NCBI GenBank assembly: GCA_029243165.1
Contig: JAQWSN010000003.1
Span: 1 to 64,000, forward strand
From: Flavobacteriaceae bacterium
GTDB lineage: Bacteria; Bacteroidota; Bacteroidia; Flavobacteriales; Flavobacteriaceae
Reading direction: 5' to 3'
DNA length: 64,000 nt
Part shown: positions 17,763-26,015 of the stretch, piece after piece
Position numbering within the stretch: the stretch's first letter is position 1
Layout: each line of letters opens with the position of its first letter
Notes under the pieces: generated by a model
The model's input: only the letters and a program-made list of their open reading frames with translations
What the model was told of the DNA's origin: nothing
Database searches by the model: none
Made by a program: the position numbers and the translations under genes

Positions 17763-19020
17763 TTTAAAAGCTGCCAGATTATTGGATCAAAATGATCCTC
17801 TAAAAACATTTAAAAATAGGTTTACTCATCAGGAAAATGAAATCTACTTAGATGGAAATTCTTTGGGTAAGCTTCCTAAAAGTGTTCTCTCAAAACTAGA
17901 GGACACCCTTCAAAACCAATGGGGAAAACAACTCATCCGAAGTTGGAATGAAAACTGGCTCGAACTCCCTCTTCGCTTATCAAAGAAATATGAAACTCTT
18001 TTGAATGCCTCTGATGGAGAAATTGTTTTTGGAGAATCCACATCCGTTCGGCTTTATCAAATTTTATTCGCATTAATCGAATCGAGAAACTACCCCAACC
18101 AACTCATTACAGATTCTTTAAACTTCCCAACAGACCTCTACGTCCTTCAAGGACTGGCAAAGCATTTCTCAAAGTTATCCATCCAATCAATTCAATATGG
18201 ACAAGAGATCCTAGCCGATATTGAACAACTCAAAGAAATAATACAAACAAAACCTGGAATCATTTGCTTGAGTTTGGTTACCTACAAAAGTGCTTATTGT
18301 TACCCAATGAAAGCGCTTAATGAGTGGGCAGCACAAAACAAAAGTATTATTGTTTGGGATCTAAGTCATGCTGTTGGTGCAATTCCGATTGACTTTAAAA
18401 AAACCAAAACAAAAATTGCTTTAGGGTGTACCTACAAATACATGAATGGCGGCCCAGGTTCACCCGCTTTTTTATTCGTCCAGAAAGAACTCCACAATCT
18501 TCTTCAAAATCCCATTCAAGGTTGGTTTGGACATCTAAAACCTTTTGATTTTGACCCGCAGTACAAAGCTGCTCAGGGATTGGAACGCTTTAATAATGGC
18601 ACTCCTTCAATTCTTTCAATGCAAGCTGTAGAAGCTGGAGTAGATCTTATTCTAGAAGCGGGTATTAAAAATCTCAGGGCAAAAAGTGTTGCACTTTCAG
18701 AAATGCTCATTGACGAAATAACAAAAGAATTGGAAACCCTTGGCTTTGAGCTTGAGAGTCCTAAAAATTCAATCAGGAGAGGATCGCATATTGCAATTGC
18801 TCATCCCCATGCGTGGCAAATTTGTCAGGCACTGATTCAGGGCGATACCCTAGCACCTAAAATCATTCCTGATTTTAGACCACCCCACTTCATACGCATT
18901 GGTATTACTCCGCTTTACACCAGTTATGAAGATCTTTGGTGGTTGGTGAATCAACTTCGGATGATCGTAACCTCTAAAGCATATCTAAATTTTGATGAAG
19001 CCAAGTCTCAAGTAACTTAG
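17755..19020 (+). CDS. kynU: Kynureninase
   Basis: A 421-residue PLP enzyme of the aminotransferase class V fold, close to the usual kynureninase length. Hallmarks are YLDGNSLGKLP near the N-terminus, VWDLSHAVGAIPID before the cofactor site, GCTYKYMNGGPGSPAF containing the PLP-binding Lys, and RFNNGTPSI followed by the C-terminal RIGITPLYTSYEDLW. It cleaves L-kynurenine (or 3-hydroxykynurenine) to anthranilate (or 3-hydroxyanthranilate) plus alanine in tryptophan catabolism or NAD synthesis. No other kynurenine-pathway gene is nearby. It overlaps the upstream GDSL gene by 8 bp. Confidence 0.95.
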   Translation: MIDLKAARLLDQNDPLKTFKNRFTHQENEIYLDGNSLGKLPKSVLSKLEDTLQNQWGKQLIRSWNENWLELPLRLSKKYETLLNASDGEIVFGESTSVRLYQILFALIESRNYPNQLITDSLNFPTDLYVLQGLAKHFSKLSIQSIQYGQEILADIEQLKEIIQTKPGIICLSLVTYKSAYCYPMKALNEWAAQNKSIIVWDLSHAVGAIPIDFKKTKTKIALGCTYKYMNGGPGSPAFLFVQKELHNLLQNPIQGWFGHLKPFDFDPQYKAAQGLERFNNGTPSILSMQAVEAGVDLILEAGIKNLRAKSVALSEMLIDEITKELETLGFELESPKNSIRRGSHIAIAHPHAWQICQALIQGDTLAPKIIPDFRPPHFIRIGITPLYTSYEDLWWLVNQLRMIVTSKAYLNFDEAKSQVT

Positions 19021-19029
19021 CCCCATTGG

Positions 19030-19104
19030 GAAAAATAAAAAAAGCCTTCGGGATTAATTCCCAAAGGCCATAACCATAAACCAATTCATCAATTTAGAAT
19101 TGAT
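19030..19104 (-). ncRNA. Candidate short independent RNA with terminator
   Basis: On the minus strand a -7 element TAAATTTG (19116-19109) is followed 5-7 nt later by a perfect hairpin ATCAATT-CTA-AATTGAT (19104-19088), a 19-nt linker and then a terminator hairpin (19068-19044) with a 13-nt T-rich tail (19043-19031). The terminator stem is completely paired only on this strand, where U19063 faces G19049. The resulting transcript would be about 75 nt. It contains no plausible open frame. The alternative is that it is the 3' end of the SET-gene mRNA, whose stop codon lies 200 nt upstream. Confidence 0.4.
19031..19068 (-). terminator. Rho-independent terminator, leftward
   Basis: The stem is 19068-19059 with 19053-19044 and the loop is ATTAA; on the minus strand it is followed by TTTTTTTATTTTT. 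The G-U pair present only in the minus-strand RNA argues for leftward use. It ends either the SET-gene transcript or a short RNA. Confidence 0.75.
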
Positions 19105-19108
19105 AGAA

Positions 19109-19116
19109 CAAATTTA
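19109..19116 (-). promoter_or_regulatory. TAAATTTG -7 element, leftward
   Basis: An exact TAnnTTTG on the minus strand directly upstream of the hairpin-terminator unit at 19030-19104. The nearest TTG (19131-19129) is only 12 bp away, shorter than the usual 17-23, so the -33 assignment is weak. Confidence 0.4.
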
Positions 19117-19213
19117 CGAAAACTTAAACAAAATAGTATTCTTAAATTAATTTTTTTGTAACAATTACCTAACATAAAGCGTTTTACCAAATTTTACTTT
19201 TGTAAAAAATACT

Positions 19214-19297
19214 ATGCAGTACTTAAAGTCACTTTTTTATGTTTCGGGTTTCTTTTACTGGTTACTCTTGGGGCGTCATTTAAAAAACAATACCTAA
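19214..19297 (+). CDS. Possible 27-residue membrane micropeptide
   Basis: An ATG frame of 27 codons (begins MQYLKSLFY, ends GRHLKNNT) encodes one hydrophobic segment rich in Phe, Tyr, Leu and Trp, flanked by positive residues, as in single-span membrane peptides. A TACTTTTG -7-like element (19195-19202) lies 11 bp upstream, which would give a nearly leaderless mRNA; no -33 TTG at the right distance is seen. I recognise no family, and chance is a real alternative. Confidence 0.25.
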   Translation: MQYLKSLFYVSGFFYWLLLGRHLKNNT

Positions 19298-19303
19298 AAA
19301 TTG

Positions 19304-19672
19304 CTATTGAGTAGTTTCATACGCGTGTTCCCAGTTTGGGTTATCCAGTTTATTGATGACGTATTTAACCGTGATTTCTGACCCCTTTTCGATATCATTT
19401 AACGCTACAATACGAATGTGTTTTACTTTTCCAAGCTTTTCGTCTTCCTCACAAAAAACAGCTTTACAATTCGGGATTTCATGATGATTTACAAACGCGC
19501 CAAGGGGTAACCGAAGATAATTGTCATGAAAACGAGGATCAAAAACATGGGTCATACCCAAATCATCCCCCTGTTTGATTTGATCTGTAGTAAAAAGCCC
19601 TAAACCTTCAATTGTACTTTGCTTGATGGTAAGAAAATCTGGTAAGGGCCTCCAATTACTGTCTTTTATCAT
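19304..19672 (-). CDS. Small SET-domain protein (putative lysine methyltransferase)
   Basis: A 122-residue protein that is essentially one compact SET domain. It shows the N-terminal turn IEGLGLFTT (21-29), the pseudoknot motif FVNHHEIPNC (60-69, canonical NHSCxPN) and the second motif GSEITVKY (97-104, canonical GEELTxDY) with the catalytic tyrosine. There is no pre-SET or post-SET cysteine cluster. SET proteins transfer methyl from S-adenosylmethionine to lysines; bacterial substrates are mostly unknown. The neighbour upstream on the same strand is the PHP phosphoesterase (41 bp away). Confidence 0.8.
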   Translation of the reverse strand: MIKDSNWRPLPDFLTIKQSTIEGLGLFTTDQIKQGDDLGMTHVFDPRFHDNYLRLPLGAFVNHHEIPNCKAVFCEEDEKLGKVKHIRIVALNDIEKGSEITVKYVINKLDNPNWEHAYETTQ

Positions 19673-19713
19673 AAATTATTCTTGAGTCACTCATAAAAGT
19701 AAAACTTTCTCTT

Positions 19714-20808
19714 CTATTTTACTACAAATTCATGTTTAAGATACTTTTTAGGCGCAATTACAGCATTTAAAATTCTAAAAGGTAAAGAGATTGAGTTTTT
19801 TCGTTCTTCAGTTTTGATTTTCAGTGTAATTGTTGTTTTGGGTGGTATGGAGAAAACAGTTGCTCTCTCATGAAAACTAAATTCTCCAAGATATTCCATA
19901 TGAAAAGGGACACTACCTTCATTGGTGACCTCAACATTTAAGATAGTTTTATCTTCAGGATATTTAGGAGAACCGAAACGAATATTTTCTTTTACGAGCT
20001 CAGATACCACATCTTTTTTACCGATCAGTAAATCATTAAACCACACTAAGGTTTTTCTTTCAAAAAGCGCTTTTTTTATGGCTGCTGGTGTTTTCTGACT
20101 TACTTTGACAAATGTCATTGGACGGTGGCCTCCTTTTTCAATATTATGAGCCCAGCCTGTTAACCCATGGATATCTGATGTTCCTAAAATTGCAAGATTA
20201 TTGTCCAACGCAATTTGAAGGGCTTCCTCTGAAAAAGTGGTTTCGTTGACAACCTCTATTCCGTGTAAAAGTTCATTAGAGATTAGATATTTATGAAAAG
20301 GCTCTAAACGAGCGATCCCATCTTTCCTATGAGCATCCCAGTTGGGGTGATTCCAAAAAACAAAAGCCCCTTGTTTGTTGGCCTCTTGAATTCCTGAGAG
20401 AGAATCCGAATGAAGCAAGGCGTTTGCGTCCTTGATAAATACGGCATTGATATGACCCGGAGGCATATCTCTTGTTATCTCAGACCCATTAATAACCTTT
20501 AGGGATTCGTCTTCACCCAACATTCCTGACGCAATATTAAAAGAGCGATTACGATCGGGATGAGGGAGGTCTTCAGCATGAGGTTGGTATTCCAAATGCT
20601 CAGTCATTGCAATCAAATCCAACCCCTCACGTCGAGCTTCTTCAACTCGAATACTCGGCCAAACGGCTCCGTCAGAAAAAACTGTATGAATGTGAAGATC
20701 TGTACTCAGCCAATATGTTCCAGCTTCTGATTTAAAAAAAGGGTCTTGCGCCAAGATTGCGGTGGTTCCCAAAAAGAAAAATTTAATCATTTTGTATTTA
20801 AAGGTCAT
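19714..20808 (-). CDS. Exported PHP-family metal-dependent phosphoesterase
   Basis: A 364-residue protein with an N-terminal signal sequence (cleavage near residue 20, ILAQ; Met7 could also be the start). PHP metal-binding motifs are DLHIHTVFSDG (37-47), MTEHLEY (68-74), WNHPNWD and GTSDIHG. PHP proteins hydrolyse phosphoesters; homologs annotated 'Sb-PDE family' act on phosphodiesters. The export signal puts it in the periplasm, where it could scavenge phosphate from organic diesters together with other envelope phosphatases such as the PhoD-like protein at 7533-8543. The C-terminal 90 residues form a beta domain. Confidence 0.8.
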   Translation of the reverse strand: MTFKYKMIKFFFLGTTAILAQDPFFKSEAGTYWLSTDLHIHTVFSDGAVWPSIRVEEARREGLDLIAMTEHLEYQPHAEDLPHPDRNRSFNIASGMLGEDESLKVINGSEITRDMPPGHINAVFIKDANALLHSDSLSGIQEANKQGAFVFWNHPNWDAHRKDGIARLEPFHKYLISNELLHGIEVVNETTFSEEALQIALDNNLAILGTSDIHGLTGWAHNIEKGGHRPMTFVKVSQKTPAAIKKALFERKTLVWFNDLLIGKKDVVSELVKENIRFGSPKYPEDKTILNVEVTNEGSVPFHMEYLGEFSFHERATVFSIPPKTTITLKIKTEERKNSISLPFRILNAVIAPKKYLKHEFVVK

Positions 20809-20871
20809 GAGTTTTTTTGATACTCAAGCTACGATTAAATTGAAAAAAATAAAAACCTTCTTTTAAGCTAT

Positions 20872-21594
20872 TTAAATTTTATAAAACAGTATTGTATTCC
20901 AAAGCCTGTTTTTCAAGTAATTATCTTCCGACTTGAAGATGGTATTTTTCTGAAAACCTGAGTTGATCGTTATTTTATCATTGAGTTTTATTTTGAGTCC
21001 AAAAAAGGTCCAGTTTTGATTGAATTTAAACGGGGTCCCTCCCGAACTCATAATCGAAAAAACTTCATCATAGAAAACAAAATTCACTGGAACTTTTGCC
21101 TCTGTTTTAGACAAAGGGCGTTCGTAAGTAAATCTAAAACGTATCCTACTTGAGAAGTCAAAACTTCGTAAAGATCGATCGGTTTGTAAAGGCAATTCTT
21201 CTCTAAATCGATGTTCCAAACGAATCCATGTAGATAAAAGACCTTTCTTTAAGGGAACATTGTAGGATACTTGTTCCCACAGGTTGTGTTCGTTCCTAAA
21301 CCTAGGATCGGCATTTACATCCGCATTGAAGTTTTTTAAATAACTGTAACCAAACGTCCATTTCATTTTTTTGGAGTCTGTGTAAGTTAGCTGAGGTCTA
21401 AAAATTTGTTGATCCCAAATTCCAAAATAATCGATTGTTCTTGAATGGAATTCTGAACGTAAACTTAGCTTATCAGACAAGGGTACGTCTACAAATACTG
21501 CATTCCAAATTCCTTCAACTTTATCGTATTCCTGTGCTAAAAGTAGTTGGCAAAAAAAAAGGGGGACAATCCCGCTAATTAAAATCTTTTTCAT
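20872..21594 (-). CDS. DUF2490 outer-membrane beta-barrel protein
   Basis: A 240-residue protein with a signal peptide ending near residue 20 (LLLAQ), followed by alternating amphipathic strands ending in an aromatic residue-rich C-terminus (LWNTILFYKI), as expected for a small outer-membrane barrel. The segments GIWNAVFVDVPLSDKLSLRSEFHSR and LLSTWIRLEHRFREE place it in the DUF2490 family. The function of the family is unknown. It lies 8 bp after the thioesterase gene, so the two are co-transcribed. Confidence 0.8.
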   Translation of the reverse strand: MKKILISGIVPLFFCQLLLAQEYDKVEGIWNAVFVDVPLSDKLSLRSEFHSRTIDYFGIWDQQIFRPQLTYTDSKKMKWTFGYSYLKNFNADVNADPRFRNEHNLWEQVSYNVPLKKGLLSTWIRLEHRFREELPLQTDRSLRSFDFSSRIRFRFTYERPLSKTEAKVPVNFVFYDEVFSIMSSGGTPFKFNQNWTFFGLKIKLNDKITINSGFQKNTIFKSEDNYLKNRLWNTILFYKI

Positions 21595-21602
21595 TTTTAT
21601 TC

Positions 21603-22463
21603 TTATTTAAATTCCCTCATTAATCCTTCTTGCGACACCGACGCCACCATTCTTCCTGATCGGTCAAAGATACTCCCTCTGGCAAAACCCCTAGCGTTTG
21701 ATGCACTTGGACTTTCAATGGCGTACAACAACCAGTCGTCAATTTCAAAATCACGATGAAACCACAGTGCGTGATCTAAACTGGCGTAATAAATTTTTTG
21801 CTTTTCAAATTTTGCTCTGTGGGGCAATGTAGCCGACAATAATAAACTGTAATCAGAAGCAAATGCTAAAAGTTGATGCTGCAAAGCGGTGTCTGCTTTT
21901 ATCTTATTCTTGGTTTTAAACCAAATATGAGACATTGGGGGTTTGTTCTGTGTTTCTAAATATATTGCTTTTCCTACGGGTCGGAACTCAAACACTTGTG
22001 GGTGAGCCATCATCAGTCGTTCATAGCGCTCAGGATCTTTCTCTTTAAGCAGTTCTGCCTGTTGAATATCGGTGAGTAAAATTTCTGGAGTCAAAACATT
22101 TGGCATCGTTATTTGATGGTCTGCCCCTGCTTCGTCCAAATGGAACGAGGCTGCCATATTAAAAATAGCCTTCCCCTCTTGGTAAGCCACAACCCTTCTT
22201 GTGGTAAAACTTCTACCGTCTCTGATGGCATCAACATGAAAATCTATGGGGATGTTGATGTCTCCTCCAAGAATGAAATAACCATGCATGGAATGGGCTA
22301 ATCGATCTTTATGAACCGTTTGATAAGCAGCATGAAGTGCCTGACCCAATACCTGACCTCCAAAAACTCTTCCCCATGCCGTCTTGTAATTTTGACCTAC
22401 AAAATGATGGGTGTCTTTTTGTTCTAGCTGGAGTAATGAAATAAGTGAATTGAGATCGATCAT
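21603..22463 (-). CDS. tesB: Acyl-CoA thioesterase II
   Basis: A 286-residue double-hotdog thioesterase of typical TesB length. Recognisable elements are GRVFGGQVLGQALHAA (about 31-46), HSMHGYFI, RDGRSFTTRRVVAYQEG and, in the second hotdog, FASDYSLLL with the catalytic Asp and DHALWFHR. The C-terminal RGSIFDRSGRMVASVSQEG carries the conserved Gln. It hydrolyses medium and long acyl-CoA to free fatty acid and CoA in the cytoplasm. A TATATTTG -7 element lies just upstream. The DUF2490 gene follows after 8 bp. Confidence 0.94.
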   Translation of the reverse strand: MIDLNSLISLLQLEQKDTHHFVGQNYKTAWGRVFGGQVLGQALHAAYQTVHKDRLAHSMHGYFILGGDINIPIDFHVDAIRDGRSFTTRRVVAYQEGKAIFNMAASFHLDEAGADHQITMPNVLTPEILLTDIQQAELLKEKDPERYERLMMAHPQVFEFRPVGKAIYLETQNKPPMSHIWFKTKNKIKADTALQHQLLAFASDYSLLLSATLPHRAKFEKQKIYYASLDHALWFHRDFEIDDWLLYAIESPSASNARGFARGSIFDRSGRMVASVSQEGLMREFK

Positions 22464-22474
22464 TGATTTTTTTT

Positions 22475-22482
22475 CAAATATA
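22475..22482 (-). promoter_or_regulatory. TATATTTG -7 element before tesB
   Basis: An exact TAnnTTTG on the minus strand, 11 bp before the tesB start at 22463. No TTG at the ideal spacing is seen. Confidence 0.45.
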
Positions 22483-22514
22483 GTGATACATCAGGTCGAT
22501 GGAAAATGAATCAA

Positions 22515-23174
22515 CTATTCTTGCAGTCTCGCACTCCAAATTTCATACATTGGAGCTCCCTTACTACTAAACCCTTGATGATGCCAATCCGAACCTTTGA
22601 CACTGTATTCAAAGGGTAATACTGCTCCTACACGACTGTTGTCTCTCGAAAAATATTCAATATGTTCTGTGTACTTTCCTTTTTCTGTAGTGTAGTACCC
22701 TCCTCCCGATCCAAAAAACTGAAAAGTTTCCGTGTTGTAGGCTATCCACTGAAAATAACCGTCTAATAAAATTTTCATTGTCTTTCTTGGTCTAGTGGTA
22801 TCGCGTCTTCGTTCCCCTTCATCAGTCATACGTCCTGCCATAAGCCACTTACCATTGAGATCTTTAGGTTTTTGAGACAGCTTTTGCCAATCACTAGACT
22901 CAAGTATCTCCAACTGTTTTAATCCATCCTTTTCAAAATTGGAATTGAATTCAAAATCAACGGATAGTTCTTTTCCTTGTTTTTTATAAAAACCTCCTCG
23001 CGTTAAAATAAATTCAGCAGGTTTGCTTAGGTATTGTGTTTCTACTAAATAGTTTTTATCCATCAAAATTCGATGGGTAATTGTTTTTCCATTTTGTTCT
23101 GATTGAAAAGTGAACACTTGTGCTTTGCCACAAAACAGAATGAGAAAAAAGAAGTAAAAAAATTGAAGTTTCAT
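22515..23174 (-). CDS. Exported protein of unknown function
   Basis: A 219-residue protein with a clear signal peptide (cleavage near residue 19, CGKAQ). The mature part is beta-rich, with segments such as LNGKWLMAGRMTDEGERR (about 103-120) and GGGYYTTEKGKYTEHIEYF, reminiscent of lipocalin-like 'membrane or secreted' proteins of Flavobacteriia. No catalytic motif is recognisable. It starts 5 bp after the amidohydrolase gene ends, so both come from one transcript and may act on the same exported substrate. Confidence 0.7.
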   Translation of the reverse strand: MKLQFFYFFFLILFCGKAQVFTFQSEQNGKTITHRILMDKNYLVETQYLSKPAEFILTRGGFYKKQGKELSVDFEFNSNFEKDGLKQLEILESSDWQKLSQKPKDLNGKWLMAGRMTDEGERRRDTTRPRKTMKILLDGYFQWIAYNTETFQFFGSGGGYYTTEKGKYTEHIEYFSRDNSRVGAVLPFEYSVKGSDWHHQGFSSKGAPMYEIWSARLQE

Positions 23175-23179
23175 CCGAA

Positions 23180-24598
23180 TTAATTTCTGTAATCTAGTGC
23201 TGGTTTTCGATCTCCTAACATGGGATTGTACTCAAAATCCTTTCCTCTTTTTTGCATAAAATCATCTTGTGCAGCTTTAATAATTTTGGGGTTGTCGATC
23301 AATTGCATTCCAGTCAGAGCGATCGTTTTTGCTGCGATGATCATCCCTTTGTTTCCAATATTAGTTCCACCAGCGGCTACGGCTTGCCAACTGTGTGCTG
23401 GAGTTCCAGGCACCCATGTTGCTGCTCTTAATCCAGCAGTGGGTACTGCAAAACTTACATCCCCTACATCCGTTGACCCGCCTGCTTTTGAACTTTCATC
23501 ATAGGGAGCTACGCCCTCAACAAACTGGGTGTTCAACGGTTCTCCTAGGCTTTCTGCAATTTTTTGAGCAAAGGCTTTTTCTTCTTCAGTGTAGGTGTAG
23601 CCTCCAATACTTTCCAAGTTTTTGTGAACCATAGGTTGAAGGACATCATTGAATAACAATTCGTGAGTTCCTCCAATCATTTCATAATCCATTTCAGTTC
23701 CTGTGCCAAGAGCTGCTCCTTTGGCTGCATCAACAATACGATCGAATACATTGGTTACTTCATCTCTTGTTCGGTGCCTTGCATAATAATAGACTTCTGC
23801 GAAATCAGGCACGACATTTGGTGCTTCCCCTCCACGTGTAATTACATAGTGAATTCGAGTACTTTCAGTAACATGTTCTCGCATCATATTGACCATGGTG
23901 TTCATGGCTTCAACTGCGTCCAATGCTGAACGTCCTTTTTCTGGGGCCCCAGCTGCATGAGCAGATACTCCATAAAAGCGAAATTTTGCGGATTTATTAG
24001 CCAATGCTGGGCGTATGCTTGCAGCATTTTTATTGTCGGCATGCCAATGTAAAGCAACATCCACATTGTCAAATAATCCAGCCCGAGTCATGTAAACTTT
24101 TCCCGAACCTCCCTCTTCTGCGGGACAACCGTAAAATTTAACTGTTCCTGATTTGCCTTCTTTTAAAAGATAATTTTTAATGGCAATTGCTGCAGCTGCA
24201 GAGGCGGATCCGAAAAGGTGATGTCCACACGCATGTCCTGCTTTTCCATTATTTGAAACTTTGTAAGGGACCGCTTTTTGAGACAAGCCAGGCAATGCAT
24301 CGTACTCTCCCAAAATAGCAATTACTGGACTTCCAGAACCGAAACTGGCCACAAAAGCTGTAGGGATTTCAGCTACACCAACTTCAATTTGAAACCCCTC
24401 TTGTTCCAAAGTTTTTTGCAACAGCTTACTGCTTTTCTCTTCTTGGTATCCCATTTCAGCAAAAGACCAAATTTGTTGAGCAATATCTGAGTATGTTTCT
24501 TTGTTTTTGTCAATATCGTTCAAAATTGATTTGTACTTTGACTGAGCAAAGCTCATCGTAAAAACGAATAAAAAAATAAAGTTTGTAAGTGTACGCAA
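23180..24598 (-). CDS. Exported M20-family amidohydrolase (AbgB-like)
   Basis: A 472-residue protein with a signal peptide (cleavage near residue 18, MSFAQ). M20 metal ligands are visible in LGEYDALPG, GHACGHHLFG, CPAEEGGSGK and the later HSWQAVAAG; the AHAAGAPEKGRSALDAVE segment is the lid-domain signature of the AbgB/amidohydrolase branch. These enzymes cleave amide bonds of N-acyl amino acids; AbgB is the p-aminobenzoyl-glutamate hydrolase subunit. The exported location points to peptide or N-acyl amino acid scavenging in the periplasm. It leads a two-gene operon with the unknown exported protein. Confidence 0.9.
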   Translation of the reverse strand: MRTLTNFIFLFVFTMSFAQSKYKSILNDIDKNKETYSDIAQQIWSFAEMGYQEEKSSKLLQKTLEQEGFQIEVGVAEIPTAFVASFGSGSPVIAILGEYDALPGLSQKAVPYKVSNNGKAGHACGHHLFGSASAAAAIAIKNYLLKEGKSGTVKFYGCPAEEGGSGKVYMTRAGLFDNVDVALHWHADNKNAASIRPALANKSAKFRFYGVSAHAAGAPEKGRSALDAVEAMNTMVNMMREHVTESTRIHYVITRGGEAPNVVPDFAEVYYYARHRTRDEVTNVFDRIVDAAKGAALGTGTEMDYEMIGGTHELLFNDVLQPMVHKNLESIGGYTYTEEEKAFAQKIAESLGEPLNTQFVEGVAPYDESSKAGGSTDVGDVSFAVPTAGLRAATWVPGTPAHSWQAVAAGGTNIGNKGMIIAAKTIALTGMQLIDNPKIIKAAQDDFMQKRGKDFEYNPMLGDRKPALDYRN

Positions 24599-24621
24599 AG
24601 GTGAAATTTTGTTATGATACT

Positions 24622-24629
24622 CAAATGTA
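24622..24629 (-). promoter_or_regulatory. TACATTTG -7 element before the amidohydrolase gene
   Basis: An exact TAnnTTTG on the minus strand, 23 bp before the start codon at 24598. No -33 TTG at the expected distance. Confidence 0.4.
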
Positions 24630-24692
24630 TTAATTTTAATGTAATCTAAAATTGTAATGCTCCAAAACCACTTACATTAATTTTTTAAACTA

Positions 24693-26009
24693 ATGATTAT
24701 GAAACTAACTACTTCCTTTCTATTTGTACTTTCTTGTTGCTTTGCTCTGAATGCACAAGAAATTTCATTTCAAGAATACGACTTAGACAATGGCTTACAC
24801 GTCATCTTGCATCAAGACAATAGCGCACCTTTAGTAGTAACCTCGGTTCTGTATCACGTTGGAGCCAAAAATGAAGAAAAAGAACGAACGGGTTTTGCAC
24901 ATTTCTTTGAGCACTTGCTCTTTGAAGGAACTAAAAACATTGAACGAGGCGAATGGTTCAAAATTGTTAGTGCCAACGGGGGAACAAACAACGCCTACAC
25001 CACAGATGATTTTACCTACTATTACGAAGTTTTCCCTTCAAATAATTTAGAGTTGGGATTGTGGATGGAATCCGAACGAATGTTGCATCCCATAATAAAT
25101 GAAACGGGAGTTGAAACCCAAAATGAAGTTGTTAAAGAAGAAAAACGTCTGCGTTATGATAATAGTGCTTATGGTAACTGGGCCTTCGAGGTTAGAAAGC
25201 GAATGTTTGATAAACACCCTTACAAGCATATTCCCATCGGGGAAATGGAACATCTCGATGCGGCCTCTCTAGAAGAGTTCATCGCATTCAATAAAAAGTT
25301 TTACACCCCAAATAACGCTGTTTTGGTTGTTGCTGGTGATTTTGAAATGGAAGAAACAAAAAAAATGGTTGCCGACTACTTCGAAGAAATTCCAAAAGGG
25401 GTGTCAATCGAATCAGAAGTAATTTTGGAAGATCCTATTGTCGAACCTCTAACAGGTGAAGCTTTTGATAAAAATATTCAGATTCCCGCGTTGTTTACAG
25501 CCTACAGAATTCCAAAAAAAACTTCAAGAGAGTCAAGAGTCCTCGATATGATTTCTACTTATCTCAGTGATGGAAACAGCTCAAAGTTGTACCGCAAACT
25601 TGTGGACGAGAAAAAAATGTCACTCCAAGTCGCCGCTTTTAATATGAGTATGGAGGATTATGGACTCTATGTTATTTTATCACTTCCTGTAGGCGACAAC
25701 AAATTAAGCAGCCTAAGGGACGAAATCGACATAGAGGTTGAAAAAATTCAAACAGAACTTATCAGTGAAACAGATTATCAAAAACTACTCAATAAATTTG
25801 AATCCAGATTTGTGGACTCCAATGGCTCTATCGAGGGAATTGCAAATTCTCTGGCAGAATACTATGCCATTTACGATGACACGAACTTAATAAACTCTGA
25901 AATTGACGTTTATCGTTCCATTAGCCGAGAAGAAATTCGTGAGGTTGCAAAAAAATATCTTAATCCCAACCAAAGATTAACCCTCAACTATCTCCCCGAA
26001 TCAAAATAA
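24693..26009 (+). CDS. M16 zinc metallopeptidase, active subunit
   Basis: A 438-residue exported protein with a signal peptide (Met3 is an alternative start; cleavage near residue 21, ALNAQ). The inverted zinc motif HFFEH (70-74) and the distal glutamate in NEVVKEEKRLRYD are intact, so this is the catalytic half of an M16B pair. M16B enzymes degrade small peptides inside a clamshell made with a second, inactive subunit. The partner gene follows after 6 bp. The likely location is the periplasm, where it would process peptides or assist protein turnover. Confidence 0.93.
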   Translation: MIMKLTTSFLFVLSCCFALNAQEISFQEYDLDNGLHVILHQDNSAPLVVTSVLYHVGAKNEEKERTGFAHFFEHLLFEGTKNIERGEWFKIVSANGGTNNAYTTDDFTYYYEVFPSNNLELGLWMESERMLHPIINETGVETQNEVVKEEKRLRYDNSAYGNWAFEVRKRMFDKHPYKHIPIGEMEHLDAASLEEFIAFNKKFYTPNNAVLVVAGDFEMEETKKMVADYFEEIPKGVSIESEVILEDPIVEPLTGEAFDKNIQIPALFTAYRIPKKTSRESRVLDMISTYLSDGNSSKLYRKLVDEKKMSLQVAAFNMSMEDYGLYVILSLPVGDNKLSSLRDEIDIEVEKIQTELISETDYQKLLNKFESRFVDSNGSIEGIANSLAEYYAIYDDTNLINSEIDVYRSISREEIREVAKKYLNPNQRLTLNYLPESK

Positions 26010-26015
26010 TTTACC

